Positions 11,701 to 24,020 of a stretch of 64,000 nucleotides of DNA are shown here, one piece after another. Origin of the DNA: Helopsaltes ochotensis (taxonomy: Eukaryota > Chordata > Aves > Passeriformes > Locustellidae); the NCBI GenBank assembly GCA_013400155.1, contig VXBM01000280.1:62001-126000 (forward strand), in the 5' to 3' direction. Numbering within the stretch: the first letter of the stretch is position 1; each line of letters starts with the position of its first letter. The translations under genes and the position numbers were made by a program. The notes below the pieces were generated by a model that was given only the letters and a program-made list of their open reading frames with translations, was not told the origin of the DNA and did no database searches.

Positions 11701-14070
11701 GTCTCATGAATAACTATGCCACAACTATATCTCTATAAATTGATAAAGAATACAGATTAACCTGTTATTGTTAAGATGTCATTCAATAACACCTCCTTAT
11801 ACTTTCTGCCACATAGACACTTTCTAAAAGCACTTATTGCATGCCAAGTTCTATATAGAATTAAGTACCTGCCTTTAATTCCTCTACTTACATAATTAAA
11901 AGAAGAGACAGATGCCTTGGACAAGTCAAGGCAATTCCATCTAATAGGAGTTTTAAGCATGATTCAGTATTCTTCCTGGCTGACTATTTTGGAAAGGTAT
12001 CTAAATATTCCTGAGGACAAAAGTGGGAGCAGCATGAAATATCACATTCAAATTTCCTTTTTGCCCACCATAGCATATGTATTATATCTAAATCACACTA
12101 CTGATGTTCTTTACTGTAGTAGTTGCTCTTTACTTAAATTCTTCTTGATTTGCACTCAGTCTGAACAGCTGTCAGCTACCTGCTAGACATATGGTGCTAA
12201 AGGCCCACAGGGCAAATTTCTTACAACCCACAAGATGCTCAGTTGCAGTCTTTGGAACACTTTTAGCATGCTGGCATGGTGTTATAATGAATTGCGCCTA
12301 TCCCAGGCTCCAATTCCAAACCGGACTTCAGCCCCAAAATTTTTACCTGAAGAAAACAAATCCTTTCTGCCTTTAAGAGAGTTATTTCAACAGAATCTCA
12401 CTCCAAGGCCTTAGTTTGGTTCTTAGTCTAAAAAATTGATATTCACTATATTTGTGCTGATATATATATCTGGACTTTAGAATCCGTCATCCAGATTTAG
12501 CAATTCAGAAAAGGAACACCACCATAATAATTGAGAGAACATCTAAATTTTCACACCAGTGTGAAGGATCCTTGCATATTAAGGGATCTGCCTTAGGAGA
12601 TCCCAAAAGACACTATTAAATTTAGCCTGAAAGTAAAGCTACATTTTTTACAGAAAACCAGGAGAACTAGTAATGCCTGAATGCTGATTGTTTGGGTAAG
12701 GAGTGAAATGAGGACTGTGAAATGCTGTAGAATCATACCTATACAGCAGCGGAAGTCCTGGAGAATGAATGAACTCAAAAAGAAGAACAGCTGCCTGAAG
12801 CACCAATGCAGGTATGTGACACACTATTTAAAGAGATATTTTTCAAGAATAGGAATGTTGAACAAAATTAGGGCTTGGAACAATAACTGTTGTATGAACC
12901 CTCTTGACTGAGCTTGCTTCTCAGAGACTTGAATACAATTAAGCATGCAACAAAGGCCATGTCCTTCCAGTTTGAAAAACACACTTCAGTGTAATAATGA
13001 TTATACACTTGGTGCCTAGTTATTACACTACATGGTTTCTCAGAAATTATAATAGCAACTAATAATTTCCAAAATAGAAACTTCCAAAAAATGTGTTACC
13101 CAGAAATCCCTGTGGAAATCCCATTAATCCTAAAATGATAGCTTGTTATGTGAACAAGTATTTTACACATTATGCCTGAAATGTACAGGGTAAATTACAT
13201 ACCTTACATCAACATTAAAAATAAATCTAGCACTGAAACTTCAAGAAACAGTGGTGAAAGTTCTTGTGCTGCTATTTTTTTTAATATCTAACTGTAAATA
13301 TAGGTGCTAGAGGATGGGTGGTCATTCAATATTAAAGAAGATACTGACCTCTTAATGCATCCTTAACATAATTTTCTCTTGCTTAAGACATTACTCTTCC
13401 TGTCTTGATCTAGGAAAGTAATACATGCTAATGGATCTGACATCAGTGTTGCTGGAGAGAATGATTTTTATGCTAGAAAAGATACATTCTCATTTTCAGA
13501 TTACATCTGATTATTGTTATATTTCTGCCTTCACATAGGTTCACTTTAATATCAACTGAGGCCAGTCAGCAGAAGCATTACCTTTAGTGTAATTATTCAC
13601 ATCCTTAAGTGTGTGTTGAAATGCTTTTTTTGATTAAAAATCTGTATTTTATGTTAGCGCTTTTCTTGAGCGTAGTAGTTAAAACCATAGACCCTGCAGT
13701 GGTTTTAAATGCCAAACTCCATAGAAATATTCTGTTTTGAATGCTTAAAAGATTAGGACTGGGGAGAATATGGAGAAGCTTGGGTGCACAGAGGAATTGT
13801 CAGGTTGCAGGGAAGTAGTCTGAGACCGACTGTTGCAACTGTCCAGTCCAGCATTATGGATCTGCTCCAAAAAATAAATTCCCACAAGGCAGAAAAACTG
13901 GGTAATTAAGATCCAGAAACCCCAGAGTCTTTATGACATTGTTTTCCTTGATTTGCAGTACGTGTGCATAAGTATTTGCCCCAGTTTTTCTATTTTTTCC
14001 CAATTTTTCTTGTTTAATTACCCAGACCCAACTCAGATTCACAAACAGAAGTGGTTTTCAAGCTTCATTC
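8759..14070. other. AT-rich intergenic sequence
   Basis: No exon, RNA gene or recognisable repeat was seen. Minor items are an AT dinucleotide run at about 9901-9914 and A-runs near 11265. Short ORFs are scattered, unsupported and free of recognisable motifs. Confidence 0.6.
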
Positions 14071-14133
14071 TGATCCTTCCCTGCTTCTCCTGTGGTCTGA
14101 CCAATAAGTTTGTGAAGAAAGATATTAGGTTAG
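14071..14133 (+). repeat. 63-bp direct repeat, copy 1
   Basis: Identical base for base to 17330-17392, about 3.26 kb away. Flanking bases differ immediately on both sides, so the shared segment has sharp ends. It is pyrimidine-rich at its left end (CTTCCCTGCTTCTCCTGTGG) and ends in AGGTTAG. Confidence 0.9.
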
Positions 14134-14228
14134 TATGCCAGCATCTGGATCCAAACATATAGACTTCCAGTGAAGACAGACCAGACAGTAACTGTTCTGT
14201 TTTCCAGTCCAGTGACTAGGAGAACATG

Positions 14229-14262
14229 TCTGAATCTGAATCTAAATCTGAATCTGAATCTG
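14229..14262 (+). repeat. Hexanucleotide tandem repeat (TCTGAA)n
   Basis: Nearly six tandem copies of TCTGAA, with one unit changed to TCTAAA. It lies at the edge of an LTR-like stretch (about 14228-14530) described in the findings. Confidence 0.88.
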
Positions 14263-17095
14263 CCCTGAGCACGTCCCAGAGAGGAGCCTCCAGAAGCTGT
14301 TTTCCATTTTATTAGAGTCCCTTGCTGCGGGAAGTGCAGCCAACCAGCAAAAGGCCACAGAGTCTGCTGAGACTACGCTAACAAAGGACCTGGTCAATCT
14401 CTTTATGACTGGCATGTGAACCAAGAGCTGAGACCGAGTCATGGTACCATATACCAACATAAGGAACCAGTAAAGATATCAGCAAACTGGACAGGGACTT
14501 TAGGGACAGCCGCTATAGTCGCCATATATAGCTGGTAGAAGTAGGAATAGCAGAAGTGTATCTCTAACGGGTTTTGCAAAATTTATAAGTCCCATCAATG
14601 TTCTCTAGTATCTAGGGAAGCCTCTTTTCTGGTGGCTCATTTCATCAAGCTCCTTACAGTAACTGACAATTTGGAGGCTTTTAATTACTGACATTATTTA
14701 CTGGTTGTTTAATGGCCTAAATGCTCAGGGTGATGTTTTCTGGTAGAAAAGTGATAATATAAATAAAATGCATCCAAGGCAGATGGTTTCAAAATCATAC
14801 AAGGAATAAATATGATCAGTGTTGCAGTTGCACTCCACAGCTATGAAACTCTGGGAAAATAGATTACAAGAGACATTTTGCTGCCATTCCACCTCCTTTT
14901 GAATGTTTTGTCATGCTGCAGTGGCATGCCACAATATGGTGTGATGCAAACACAGCAGCTTGCTGTCCAGAGCATTTTCCAGCCTTTCCCTCTACAGATC
15001 TCAGGCACACATCCCAAGCTGTCTGACCTCAAATTGCTTGGACCTTGTCTACCACACAAGCTGTCCTCGCTTTACTCTCTGCTTTAGTCACTGTATTCCT
15101 CCTTCAGTTCCTTTTATGGTTCCCAGTCCAGCCTCTCAACACCCGCTCTAATCTAATCTAATCTTAATGACTACTGTCAGCCTATCCAATCCTACTCCCT
15201 GAGTCTTGCTTGAGGGCCTGAACACTAACACAGAGCATGTGGGAGATATCAGGGCTCTCTCACCCATTGCCAGCACGGAGGACCCAGTTCCAAACTGCCT
15301 GGGTGGGCTCATCAGTGAAGCCTTGATTGGAATTAAGGACCTCTAGATAAAAGTTTTAGAGAACTGACACAAAGGAGATGAGTTACACTGCTTATGTTAG
15401 ATGTTTAGGCTGGCAGTCACAAGCTAGGAAGGTCTCCAATTGAATGGTGACTGAACAGCACTGGGCATTAGAAACCCTGCCTAGGGGAGAGGGTGCAAAT
15501 TGTGGTGCTATGCTGAGGTAGGACCTGATGATAAGGAGGTTGAATTAGCATGAATAAGGGTCGAACTAGACCACATTTCCTTGTTTGCTTATGCTGAGAT
15601 ACACAACACAGCCCAGCCTTACTAAAGTCAAATGATTTCACTCCTGCTTTATTCACTTACAGTGCAGGCTAGTGTGTTGCCAGTGAATGGTTGCCTCGGT
15701 GTGTTTTGACAAGCCTGTATTGTATGCTTCTTAGCACCTCATCTTTTAGGTATATACAACTTGATGAAACAAATATGGTATGCCTTTCCCTTTTTAGAAT
15801 CTCACATTCCTCTTTTGCTCTCTTCTCATGGTAGTTGAATAAAATTGAGCCAGCACCAGGTTCACAGTTCCAGCAATATTTACTTTCCTGTCTTTGAATA
15901 TGTGGCTAACTTCACAAATACTAATAATCAGATTAATATTCTCTGAATTTTCAGAATACTAGCTACATTTGTCACTCCATAAATGAAAAATAACTTTTTT
16001 ATGGTCCTACTAAATCTACTTCAAGTACTGGATCCTGTGCATATGGGGGCTATGAGGCTACTTAATGTATAACTCTGTTATTTATTTTATTAAATATATC
16101 AAAATTACCTGAACATTTCCCTTTAATAAGTACCTTGGCTTGGAACTTTGCAGAGATACAGATCACAGCAACACATCAAAATCTTGAGATGCTCACATGA
16201 TCTACTAAGAATGAAAAAGCCATATATAACTGATATCACTCTATGCAACACATTATCAATATCTCTGAAATGCTCCAGTGAACTCTAAACAAACCAAACA
16301 CAAAAAGAGACCTGACAACTTATTCAAAAGTATGGACAGCCCTTGCTCAGACACAATTAATAAAAAAATTCCCTTTTGGTACATGTGAACCAGGATTTTG
16401 GGCTCTAGTTATGAATATCTTTGTCAGTGTAGATTAAAAGATTATTTAATTGTTTTTGTTGTCTTTCAAAACAGTCAGATATTTACAGCACAAGTTCAGA
16501 GTAACAGTAAAAGTGGTTTAAAATAAAATGCAAACATTCAAGTGTAAGGAAATATAACCAAAACCTTTTATTAGCTTAGCCAGAAAAAAGCCACATAAAA
16601 AAATCATAATTTAAAAAAATTATCTTGTCTGTAAAACTAGACACTGATGTTTACTGATGATTCAGTCCAAATATGAGTTGCATGTGCAATTGATGAAACA
16701 CCCAAGCATGGCCCGCAACTTGGCCTGCTCTGATCACATGACAATTGTGTGGAAGGAGATCCAGCCTTCAAAAGGAGACCCAACTCAGTTCACTATGGAT
16801 CTCTCATCCAGATCTGCTGGGAGACAGAGCTGCTGGCCACTGATGTTTAGCAAGGGATGATTCCCAGCTCTGAAAGCACTGCTTTCTTCCTCTGTTAAAG
16901 GGGAAAGCCACACAAAGCTAAACTCTTTGACTTTGCCTTGGGACAGAGTTGCAATTCTCATATATCCCAGTAGTGATTTCAGCTCAGAAGTGAGGTCAAG
17001 TTTTGTCATTTCCTGAATGAACTCAAACTCTGCTTGGGATCTGATTTAGACCGTAGAAATAAAAAGGAAAAAAGACCAAACAAAAAAAGCAATTA
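14263..17095. other. Intergenic sequence, possible degraded LTR at the left end
   Basis: On the minus strand a TATATATGG-type TATA motif (14521-14529) lies about 210 bases before an AATAAAA signal (14307-14313), as in an LTR. Ends and target duplication could not be fixed. A short (TAATC)n run lies near 15148-15165. The rest shows no gene or recognisable repeat. Confidence 0.4.
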
Positions 17096-17202
17096 TGGGG
17101 TGTGAGGGGAGGGAGAGGGGAGCAAAAAAATGGAAAAAAAAAAAAAAAGAGAAAGAAAGAAAAATGGAAACAAAGGGGAAAGGGGCAGAGGGAAAAAAAA
17201 AA
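17096..17202 (+). repeat. Polypurine (GA/A-rich) tract
   Basis: About 107 bases that are purine on the plus strand except for about seven positions. It moves from GGGGAGGGAGAGGGG through long A runs to AAAGGGGAAAGGGG. The lysine-rich ORF across it is a by-product of the composition. Such tracts can form triplex DNA and are prone to length change. Confidence 0.85.
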
Positions 17203-17329
17203 TCAGTCTTCCCAGATAAGACCCTGGAATATAAATGGAGCCCCTATACACGACTTTTTCCCCTTGACTTGATAACTGAGGCTATCCACATCAGAGGGGA
17301 GAGAGGCTCCCCAAGACTATTTGTTTGTT

Positions 17330-17392
17330 TGATCCTTCCCTGCTTCTCCTGTGGTCTGACCAATAAGTTTGTGAAGAAAGATATTAGGTTAG
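17330..17392 (+). repeat. 63-bp direct repeat, copy 2
   Basis: Exact copy of 14071-14133 in the same orientation. It begins just after a TTTGTTTGTTT stretch and ends before AGAAGAGTTAGC. The absence of any mismatch argues for a recent local copy event or gene conversion, or an assembly artefact. Confidence 0.9.
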
Positions 17393-18195
17393 AGAAGAGT
17401 TAGCAGTGAAGTTCCTATTTGTATTTTCTTTACCAAAATCTCCTCAGGACTTCCATGAGACTCACCTTGTTTTCACTGCCTTGGTGAGCATAAAGTCTTC
17501 AAAGCTATTGTTGTCTGTGTGCCATGAGAACATTGTTTTGCCGGGGAAAAAAAAAGTTAAAATCTTACCATTCCCATAATACATCTGTCCATAGGTTCTT
17601 GCTCTCCTTAAGAAACTCAGGCATTTCCTTAAATCTGACAAAGTATAGATCTCCATTCATGGGCATGAACTAGGCTGTTATTTGGGCTTCACTGTTAGGC
17701 TGCTGCAAAATGGAGACATTCTTTAGGCATGTGGCTCTTCTCTGGTGGCTGAAGTGAAAATCCTATTTTAAGGGACACTAAGGTGTTGCACTGACATTAC
17801 TAAGTGGTTCAGATAAGTTGTATTTCTGTATGGTCTGGGTATGTGTTTTTAAGAAAAATTATATTTGTGCAAACATCTGACTGTAGGCACACACTACATG
17901 AAGAGGTAATATTGCAAGTGAGGTGAGCCAAGGGCACTCTGATAAGTGGCTTCAACCTTGGTTCCACCAGGGGAGAAATCATTTCCCAATAAGGCAGTCA
18001 CACACTCTGGCACATCCTGCAAGTCTCCAATCATAAGAGCAAGGCATATTCAACCCTTCTGGTACTCTAACAAATGTGCAGCTATTCTTCCCCCAGAGCA
18101 AAACAGTCATTTCGAGTTAACTTCACATTAGCCATTTAGTGTCAGTAAAAGAAAATACCAGCTCTTTATCTGTTTCTCCCAAGACTGTGGAAGAC
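17393..18195. other. Intergenic sequence between the 63-bp repeat and a CR1
   Basis: No gene, RNA or recognisable repeat was seen in this stretch. Confidence 0.55.
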
Positions 18196-19411
18196 GACTA
18201 ACCCTATTAGCATTCAGTCAGCATGGATTGATGAAAGGCAGGTCTTGCTTGACCAGCCTGATCTCCTTCTCTGGCAAAGTGACCCACTCGGTGGATGAGA
18301 GAAAGGCTCTGAATGTTGTTCACCTGGAATTCAGTAAAGCTTTTGATGCTGTTTCCCACAGCATCCTCCTGGAGAATCTGCCTGCTTACAGCTTGGATGG
18401 GTGCACTGTTCTCTGGATAAGAGCTGGCTGGGCAGGCAGGCCCAGAGAGTGTTGGTGAGCCGAGCTCCATCCAGCGGGCAGCTGGTCACCAGTGGGGCTC
18501 CCCAGGGCTCTGAACTGGGCCCAGCCCCGTGTAATGTCTTTATCGATGTCCTGGACAAGGGGATTGAGTGCACACCCAGTCAGTTCCCAGATGACACCTA
18601 GTTGGGTGGGAGTGTTCATCTTCTGGAAGGTGGGAAGGATATGTAGAGGGATATGGACAAGCTGGATCATGGGCCAAGGCCAGTTTTATGGGATTCAACA
18701 AGGCCAAATTATGGGTCCTGTACCTGAGTCACAACTGTGTGCAGGGCTACAGACTGGGGGAAGAGCAGCTGGAAAGCTGCACAGTGGAGAAGTAAAGCAG
18801 CTGAACATGAGCCAGCCTGTGCCCAGGTGGTCAAGAAGGCCAATGGCATCCTGGCCTGGATCAGCAATAGTGTGGCCAGCAGGACCAGGGCAGTCACTGT
18901 CCACCTTGGCACTGGTGAGGCCACAATTTAAGTCCTGTGTCCAGTTTTGGGCTGCTCACTACAGGAAGGACTTGGAGGTGCTGGAGCATGTCTAGAGAAG
19001 GGCAATGGAGATGGTGAAGAGTCTGGAGCACAAGTCCTATGAGGAGCAATTGAAGGAGCCAGGGATGTTTAGCCCAGAGAAAAGGAGGTTCAGGGATGAC
19101 CTTATCACCCTCTGCAACCACCTGAAAGGAGGCTGTAGCCAGGTGAGGATCAGTCTCTTCTCTCAAATAACAAGCAACAGGACAAGAAAAAATAGCCTCA
19201 GGTTGTGCCAGGGGTGGTTTTGATTGGAAATTAGGAAATTTTCTTCACATGATGGGTTGTGAAGCTGCCCAGGGAATGGTTGAGTCACTATCCCTGGAGG
19301 TATTGAAAAGATGCATGGATGTTCAGTGGTGAACTTGGGATTGCTGAATTAATGGTTGGATTCAATAATGTCAGAGGTCCTTCCCAACTTAAATGGTTCT
19401 ATGAAGTGTAC
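18196..19411 (+). mobile_element. CR1 LINE, 5'-truncated, with degraded reverse-transcriptase end and intact 3' end
   Basis: This is the longest CR1 copy in the window. In one frame (about 18228-18458) it encodes the RT motif-A region LEFSKAFDAVSHSILLENL. In another frame (18401-18601) it encodes TSGAPQGSELGP (motif B) and SQFPDDT, where functional CR1 copies have an F/Y-A-D-D motif, so the active site is altered. The frame change between these blocks and a stop codon right after PDDT show the copy is dead. The 3' region runs through the LVTSGAPQ, TTCAACAAGGCCAAAT and CAGCAATAGTGTGGCCAGCA blocks. It ends near AATGGTTCTATGAAG, which is close to the CR1 3' terminus. Confidence 0.93.
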
Positions 19412-22400
19412 CACAGCTAATGGTTTTCTCTTTAAAGTTACTGCAGCCACACTGAATGATATATTGGGAAGATAGTCTTTATGAATACTTGTCTTCTTGA
19501 TAGATAACCAAGAGACATATTACATGCCTCCAGCAGTGTTTCTCAGTAAGAAAAACCTAGCTGTGCACAAGCAGTAGCTTAATTTTGAATTAATTTAAAT
19601 TTTTTTGTTTGGAATTCATATTAAAATTGTGAAAATATGCTCTTTTGGTCTACAAATGATTACATTCTTTCTCTCTTACACAGAAACTGTCACTATCCTG
19701 ACACCAAACTTATTTTTCTTAATGCACTCAATCCATTGTCAGCAAAATCAATGAAGTGCATTTTTCATCAGTCTTAATGGGATCTGGAAAAGAGCCCGTG
19801 TTTCTAAATAAAGCCAAATACTGGGCTTATCCTGTATTCAGTTATGCCCATGCAAACTGGAAATCAGCCAGTTGGCAACTTCTTTTTTCTTTCCTTCTCT
19901 TTTGTGTTTTGCAACAGAAAAAAATTTCCCACTTTATTAGCGTGAAAAAGGTAGAAGCACAAGATTACAAGGATAAAAATTCAATTGCCTTTTCAAGTGA
20001 TGTAACACTTGATCTGTATGCCTCGGCTCAGAAGGAGATTTGTAAATTATCCAAATTTCAGCATCTTGAATAATTTGCAGCAGTGTTAGGGTTGACATGG
20101 CTTAAATGTGGCTGTCCGTATACTTAAAGAGCCTTTTCTATTGCTGTCTATTGGCTGAGTATAACAGCACTCAAACAATATTTCTTAAGTAGTACCTATG
20201 TATGAGGCAGGCGAATGTAAAGTAAAGCTATCACATCTGTTCCACTCACCTCTTGTCCTTGGAGACTAACTTAATTTATTTACTTTGGCAAAGTAAAGAG
20301 ATTTTTGCACAGTCCCTGGCATCTCCATGCATGTAAAGATATAACACAACCCCTGAATTTGACATACAGGTGGATTATGACAGTTGCTTAAGCAGCAGAG
20401 AGCTTTAAAAACAAGAATGACAGTCTGCTTGGTTTTCAAATAATGGCAATTTTCTAAACAATTCCTCACACATAAAAATGGCAGAAAACCCTGTGTGGCT
20501 AAGAACATGATTGCCAATGACCTCATTACAGCTACCTCAAAAAATAGGAAAAGACAGTGTAACACCTGGTAACATTTCCTTTCTCCTCTATTCTCTGCCA
20601 AAATCACCTCTTGTATTTAGGAAATGTTTAGCTCTCATGTTTTACATCTGGAAAGCTTAATAATAACTTTCCCTGCTTTATAAACTTTATGAGATTAAAT
20701 CATTCACAGCAGACAGATAAGATGTGATTTCAATACCTCTCCTTCATTCTCTGAGTTTCTCTTTGAAAAGTAGGGTGATTGCCATAAAAACCCTTAATGC
20801 CTCATAGGAAAATAATAGCACTTATGACCTCTGTTTTGTTAAGTCTCTACCATATATGAAGAAAGAGAGATCCTTTTTGCCTGTGTCCTACATAATGTGC
20901 AGCTTATACAAAGAGGAATGGTTAAGAGTTTAAAGAAACCACCATCTACAGGAGGAAGAATATGGTAGAAATCACAGATAAAATGCAAACTGGTGTGGCA
21001 GATGAGCAGAGGGAGAAGAGCAGGCCTCCAAGGCAGACAGGCAGGCACTGACTAATCCTGCGATCCTTTCACTTGGCAAAGAGCACAAGCAAATACTTCC
21101 TTCCATCCTTAAGGACATACGACCACCAAGAGATTCTACCTGTATTATTCTGCATTTATCTGTTAATATGTTCTCAAAAAAAAAAAAGATAAAGTCCCAT
21201 ATTCAAGCAGAAAAAATTAAATAAAATAAAAATAAGCCCCTAATTATTCTGTCACTACTCTGTTCCCTGCTTTTGAGCTAAGACGTAACTCCTGTTGACA
21301 TCCATAGGAGTTATATTAGTAGACCAACAAGAAAAAGTATACAGAGACCTGTTCTTTAAAACCTTTTACAATCTCAGCCATTCTTTTAGAAGAACAGATA
21401 TTGTTAAAGAAATCCATGCCTGCTCACAATCCCATTCACTGGTGACACCTGGCATTGCCTATGGCCAGTGTGCAGTCCCTGTCTTCTGCACAGGTTCAGT
21501 TCAAAACTTCCAGGCTCCAGTGGACGAAAGTGCATCACTTCAAAGACAAACACAGCCACATTTTAATAGTAAGGAAAATGTGACTGTTCAAGATGCTGCA
21601 CAGGAATGCTTAGTAGAGACCTATAGTGTCAGAGTGACAATATTCCTGAAATTTTTTTTTTAGTTCTGTTTCAAAGGCTATAATAATTAAATGAGCAACA
21701 CAAACACCAGTATGATCAATATGAAATCAGTTATAGGATTGTTTTTTCCTCCTTGGGTATTAATCACTAGTTAGATAAACTTTAAGGAGTACAGAACACA
21801 TACCTTTCCCAGGAAGAAAATGAGAAAAAGCTTTGACAGAAACACAGTTTAGAAATATTTTCCAGGATACCTAGCTACAGGACTGCAGGCTGAGGGAGAC
21901 ATTCTCAGGCAGTTGTCATGATGATGATATGTCATTGGCCTCCAAAGTGAGAGTTAAGGAGTTCAAGTTACCAAATATTCTATCTTGAATGGAATTTGAG
22001 AGAAACTAGACCCCAAATAGAGATAAGTCCTACTCAGGCAGAAAGCACTATAGTTTGGGTTGTAATGCTGGCTGATGGATTTTCTCACAGGAGTTATGTT
22101 TAAGCAGCTAGTTCAATTCTTCCAGTGACAATTTAAAATATTTATTACACTTTATGGTAGTGGGTTTTTGTTGGGTTGATTTTTTTTTTTTTTACTGACT
22201 AACTGGAATTTTAACCTATGTCTTTTGTACAAAGCTAAAAACATTTTGCTTGCTGCTAGGCCTGAGTTTGGCTGCACATGTTTAATACACAGTACAGATT
22301 TTAACAACATATGCTCCACCTCTTTTTTATTTGGAGCATTACATTTATCCTTCCCTCATAATTAACCCACCTTTTTCTTTCAATGGAAAAAAAGGAAAGT

Positions 22401-23059
22401 GATGAATGATGCAAGGCCTCACCAGTGACAGAACTTTTCCATATGGAAATACTAACTCATTCCAGTGCTTTCTAAGATATGAGGTAACTTTTTAAAAGGC
22501 ACACAAAAAACCTGGCTAGATATTTTTGATTTTTTTTAAAGATTATGTTGTGACATATACCTTATGATACGGTATTTTTATTTAACATCACTTAATTCTT
22601 TTCTTTATTCAAAAGCTGAAGAATTCTGAAAAAGGCTTCTATGATATGGGAATTCAAAGTATCTTTTTGTATATATTTTCCAGATTATCTTTAGTTTAGA
22701 TCATACCCACAAAAAAAAAACAAACAAAAAACCAACCAACCAACCAACCAACCAACCAAACAAACAAACACACCAAAACAAACTATTTGATGCTTGAATT
22801 CTATCAGAATTAGTTATTATTCAAATAAAAAACAAGGTCCCTTCTCTCACACATGCATTTTAGAGATCATCCTTGACATAATATATGAATTTATATTTAT
22901 TGAAATAATAGATAATGGTAGATAAAATGTAGATATGGTAGATAAAAGTACAGTCTCAGAATTTTGTTCTATTAGAGCCTAGCTGGCTTTGTAACTGATA
23001 AATAGCAGTGTCTGTAGAGCTGTCAGTCCTAGTATTCATTATTGGTCTTGACCAGAGTA
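19412..23059. other. AT-rich intergenic sequence
   Basis: No recognised gene. ORFs of 105-122 codons at 19756-20073, 20266-20607 (minus) and 21295-21663 show no family resemblance. A CAAA/CCAA microsatellite lies at 22711-22780. Confidence 0.55.
22711..22780 (+). repeat. (CAAA)n/(CCAA)n microsatellite
   Basis: A poly-A run is followed by CAAAC units, then about six CCAA units, and then CAAA units again. This is an ordinary compound tetranucleotide repeat. Confidence 0.9.
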
Positions 23060-23584
23060 TCATAGAATATGCTGAGTTGAAAGGGACCCACAAGGATCAC
23101 TGAAGTTCAACTCCTGCCTCTGCACAGGACAGCCCCAAGAATCACACCATGAGCCTGAGAGCATTGTCCAAATGCTTCTTGAACTCTGGTCACCCAGGTG
23201 CTCTGCCCACTTCTCTGGGGAGCTGTTCCAGTGCCCAACCATAACTTGGGTGAAGAACCTTCTCCTAATATTTAACCTAATCCTCCCCTGACACAGGTTC
23301 AGGCTATTCCCTTAGGTCCTGTCACTGGTCACTATAGAGAAGAGATCAGTGCCTGCCCTTCTTGTGCCCCTCCTGAGGAAGGTGTAGACTGCAGTGAGGT
23401 CTGCCCTCAGCCTCCTCTCCTCCAGGCTGAACAGACCAAGTGGCCTCAGCCACCCCTCACACAGCTTCCCCTCAAGGCCCTTCACCATCCTTGTGTCTTC
23501 CTTTGGACACTGTAATAGCTTTAAATCTTTTTTATGTTGTGGCACCCAGAACTGCCCCCAGCACTGGAGCTGAGGCTGCCCCTG
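23060..23584 (-). mobile_element. CR1 LINE, 3' part (split by an LTR insertion)
   Basis: Minus-strand CR1 starting at its 3' end: TCATAGAATATGCTGAGTTG, then the AGGGACCCACAAGGATCA and CAACTCCTGCCTCTGCACAG blocks. It continues through CTTCTCCAGGCTGAACAG-like and CACCCAGAACTGCCCCCAGC blocks. It stops at 23584 in the middle of the block reading GAGGCTGCCCCTG. The sequence resumes at 24021 after the LTR, and if one CCTG copy is removed the CR1 reads through without a break. Confidence 0.93.
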
Positions 23585-24020
23585 AGTTGCCTTGGAAGGC
23601 TAACCTGAAACAAAGGCTAGGCAAAACTAGAGAATAAAATTAGGATTTATTACAAGGTCTCTAGGATTCACTTTGCACATTACAGAAGCCTATGCAAGGC
23701 TTCTGCACCCGGGATGGGCTGCAAGTGGTAACAAAGGTGGCTGCTCAGTCATGAGATTATGCCATTTTATAAGTTTGGGTCTATTTGCATATTGGGGTCC
23801 AATTGTCCAATTACAGCCGTAGGCTATGAGGTCCTATCCTTCTCGTTCCACCCCTCAGTCCATCACTGTTTGTGTTCTTGGGCTGAAATTGTCCTTGGTC
23901 TTCCAGCAGAAATGGATTTGTTTTGTCTAACGACTCCGTAGAGCTCAGTATAGTTCTCAATACGAGGCTTCATTTCTAGGTAGCACAGAATCTGAAAATA
24001 TAATAAAAGCTAAGGCATCA
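23585..24020 (-). mobile_element. Solo LTR of an endogenous retrovirus, inserted in CR1
   Basis: A 436-bp insertion flanked by CCTG on both sides (23581-23584 and 24021-24024). On the minus strand it begins TGATGCC and ends GGCAACT, an imperfect terminal inverted repeat (the last base departs from the usual CA). It contains CTTATAAAATGG as a TATA box, an AATAAA poly(A) signal about 110 bases further on, and a short U5-like end. No retroviral coding sequence accompanies it, so it is a solo LTR left by recombination between two LTRs. The family was not named from sequence alone. It is younger than the CR1 it interrupts. Confidence 0.82.

Noticed and set aside
15468..15680. Possible LTR end (GAATAAAGCAGGAG on the minus strand)
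   Set aside because: Only a poly(A)-like signal was seen. No TATA at suitable spacing, no termini and no target duplication.
13953..17403. Shared peptide CFSCGLTNKFVKKDIRL in two ORFs, suggesting a small gene family
   Set aside because: It is simply the translation of the exact 63-bp DNA repeat. The rest of each ORF is unrelated.
17095..17403. Lysine-rich ORF of 102 codons
   Set aside because: The first half is translated from the polypurine tract and has no protein-like composition.
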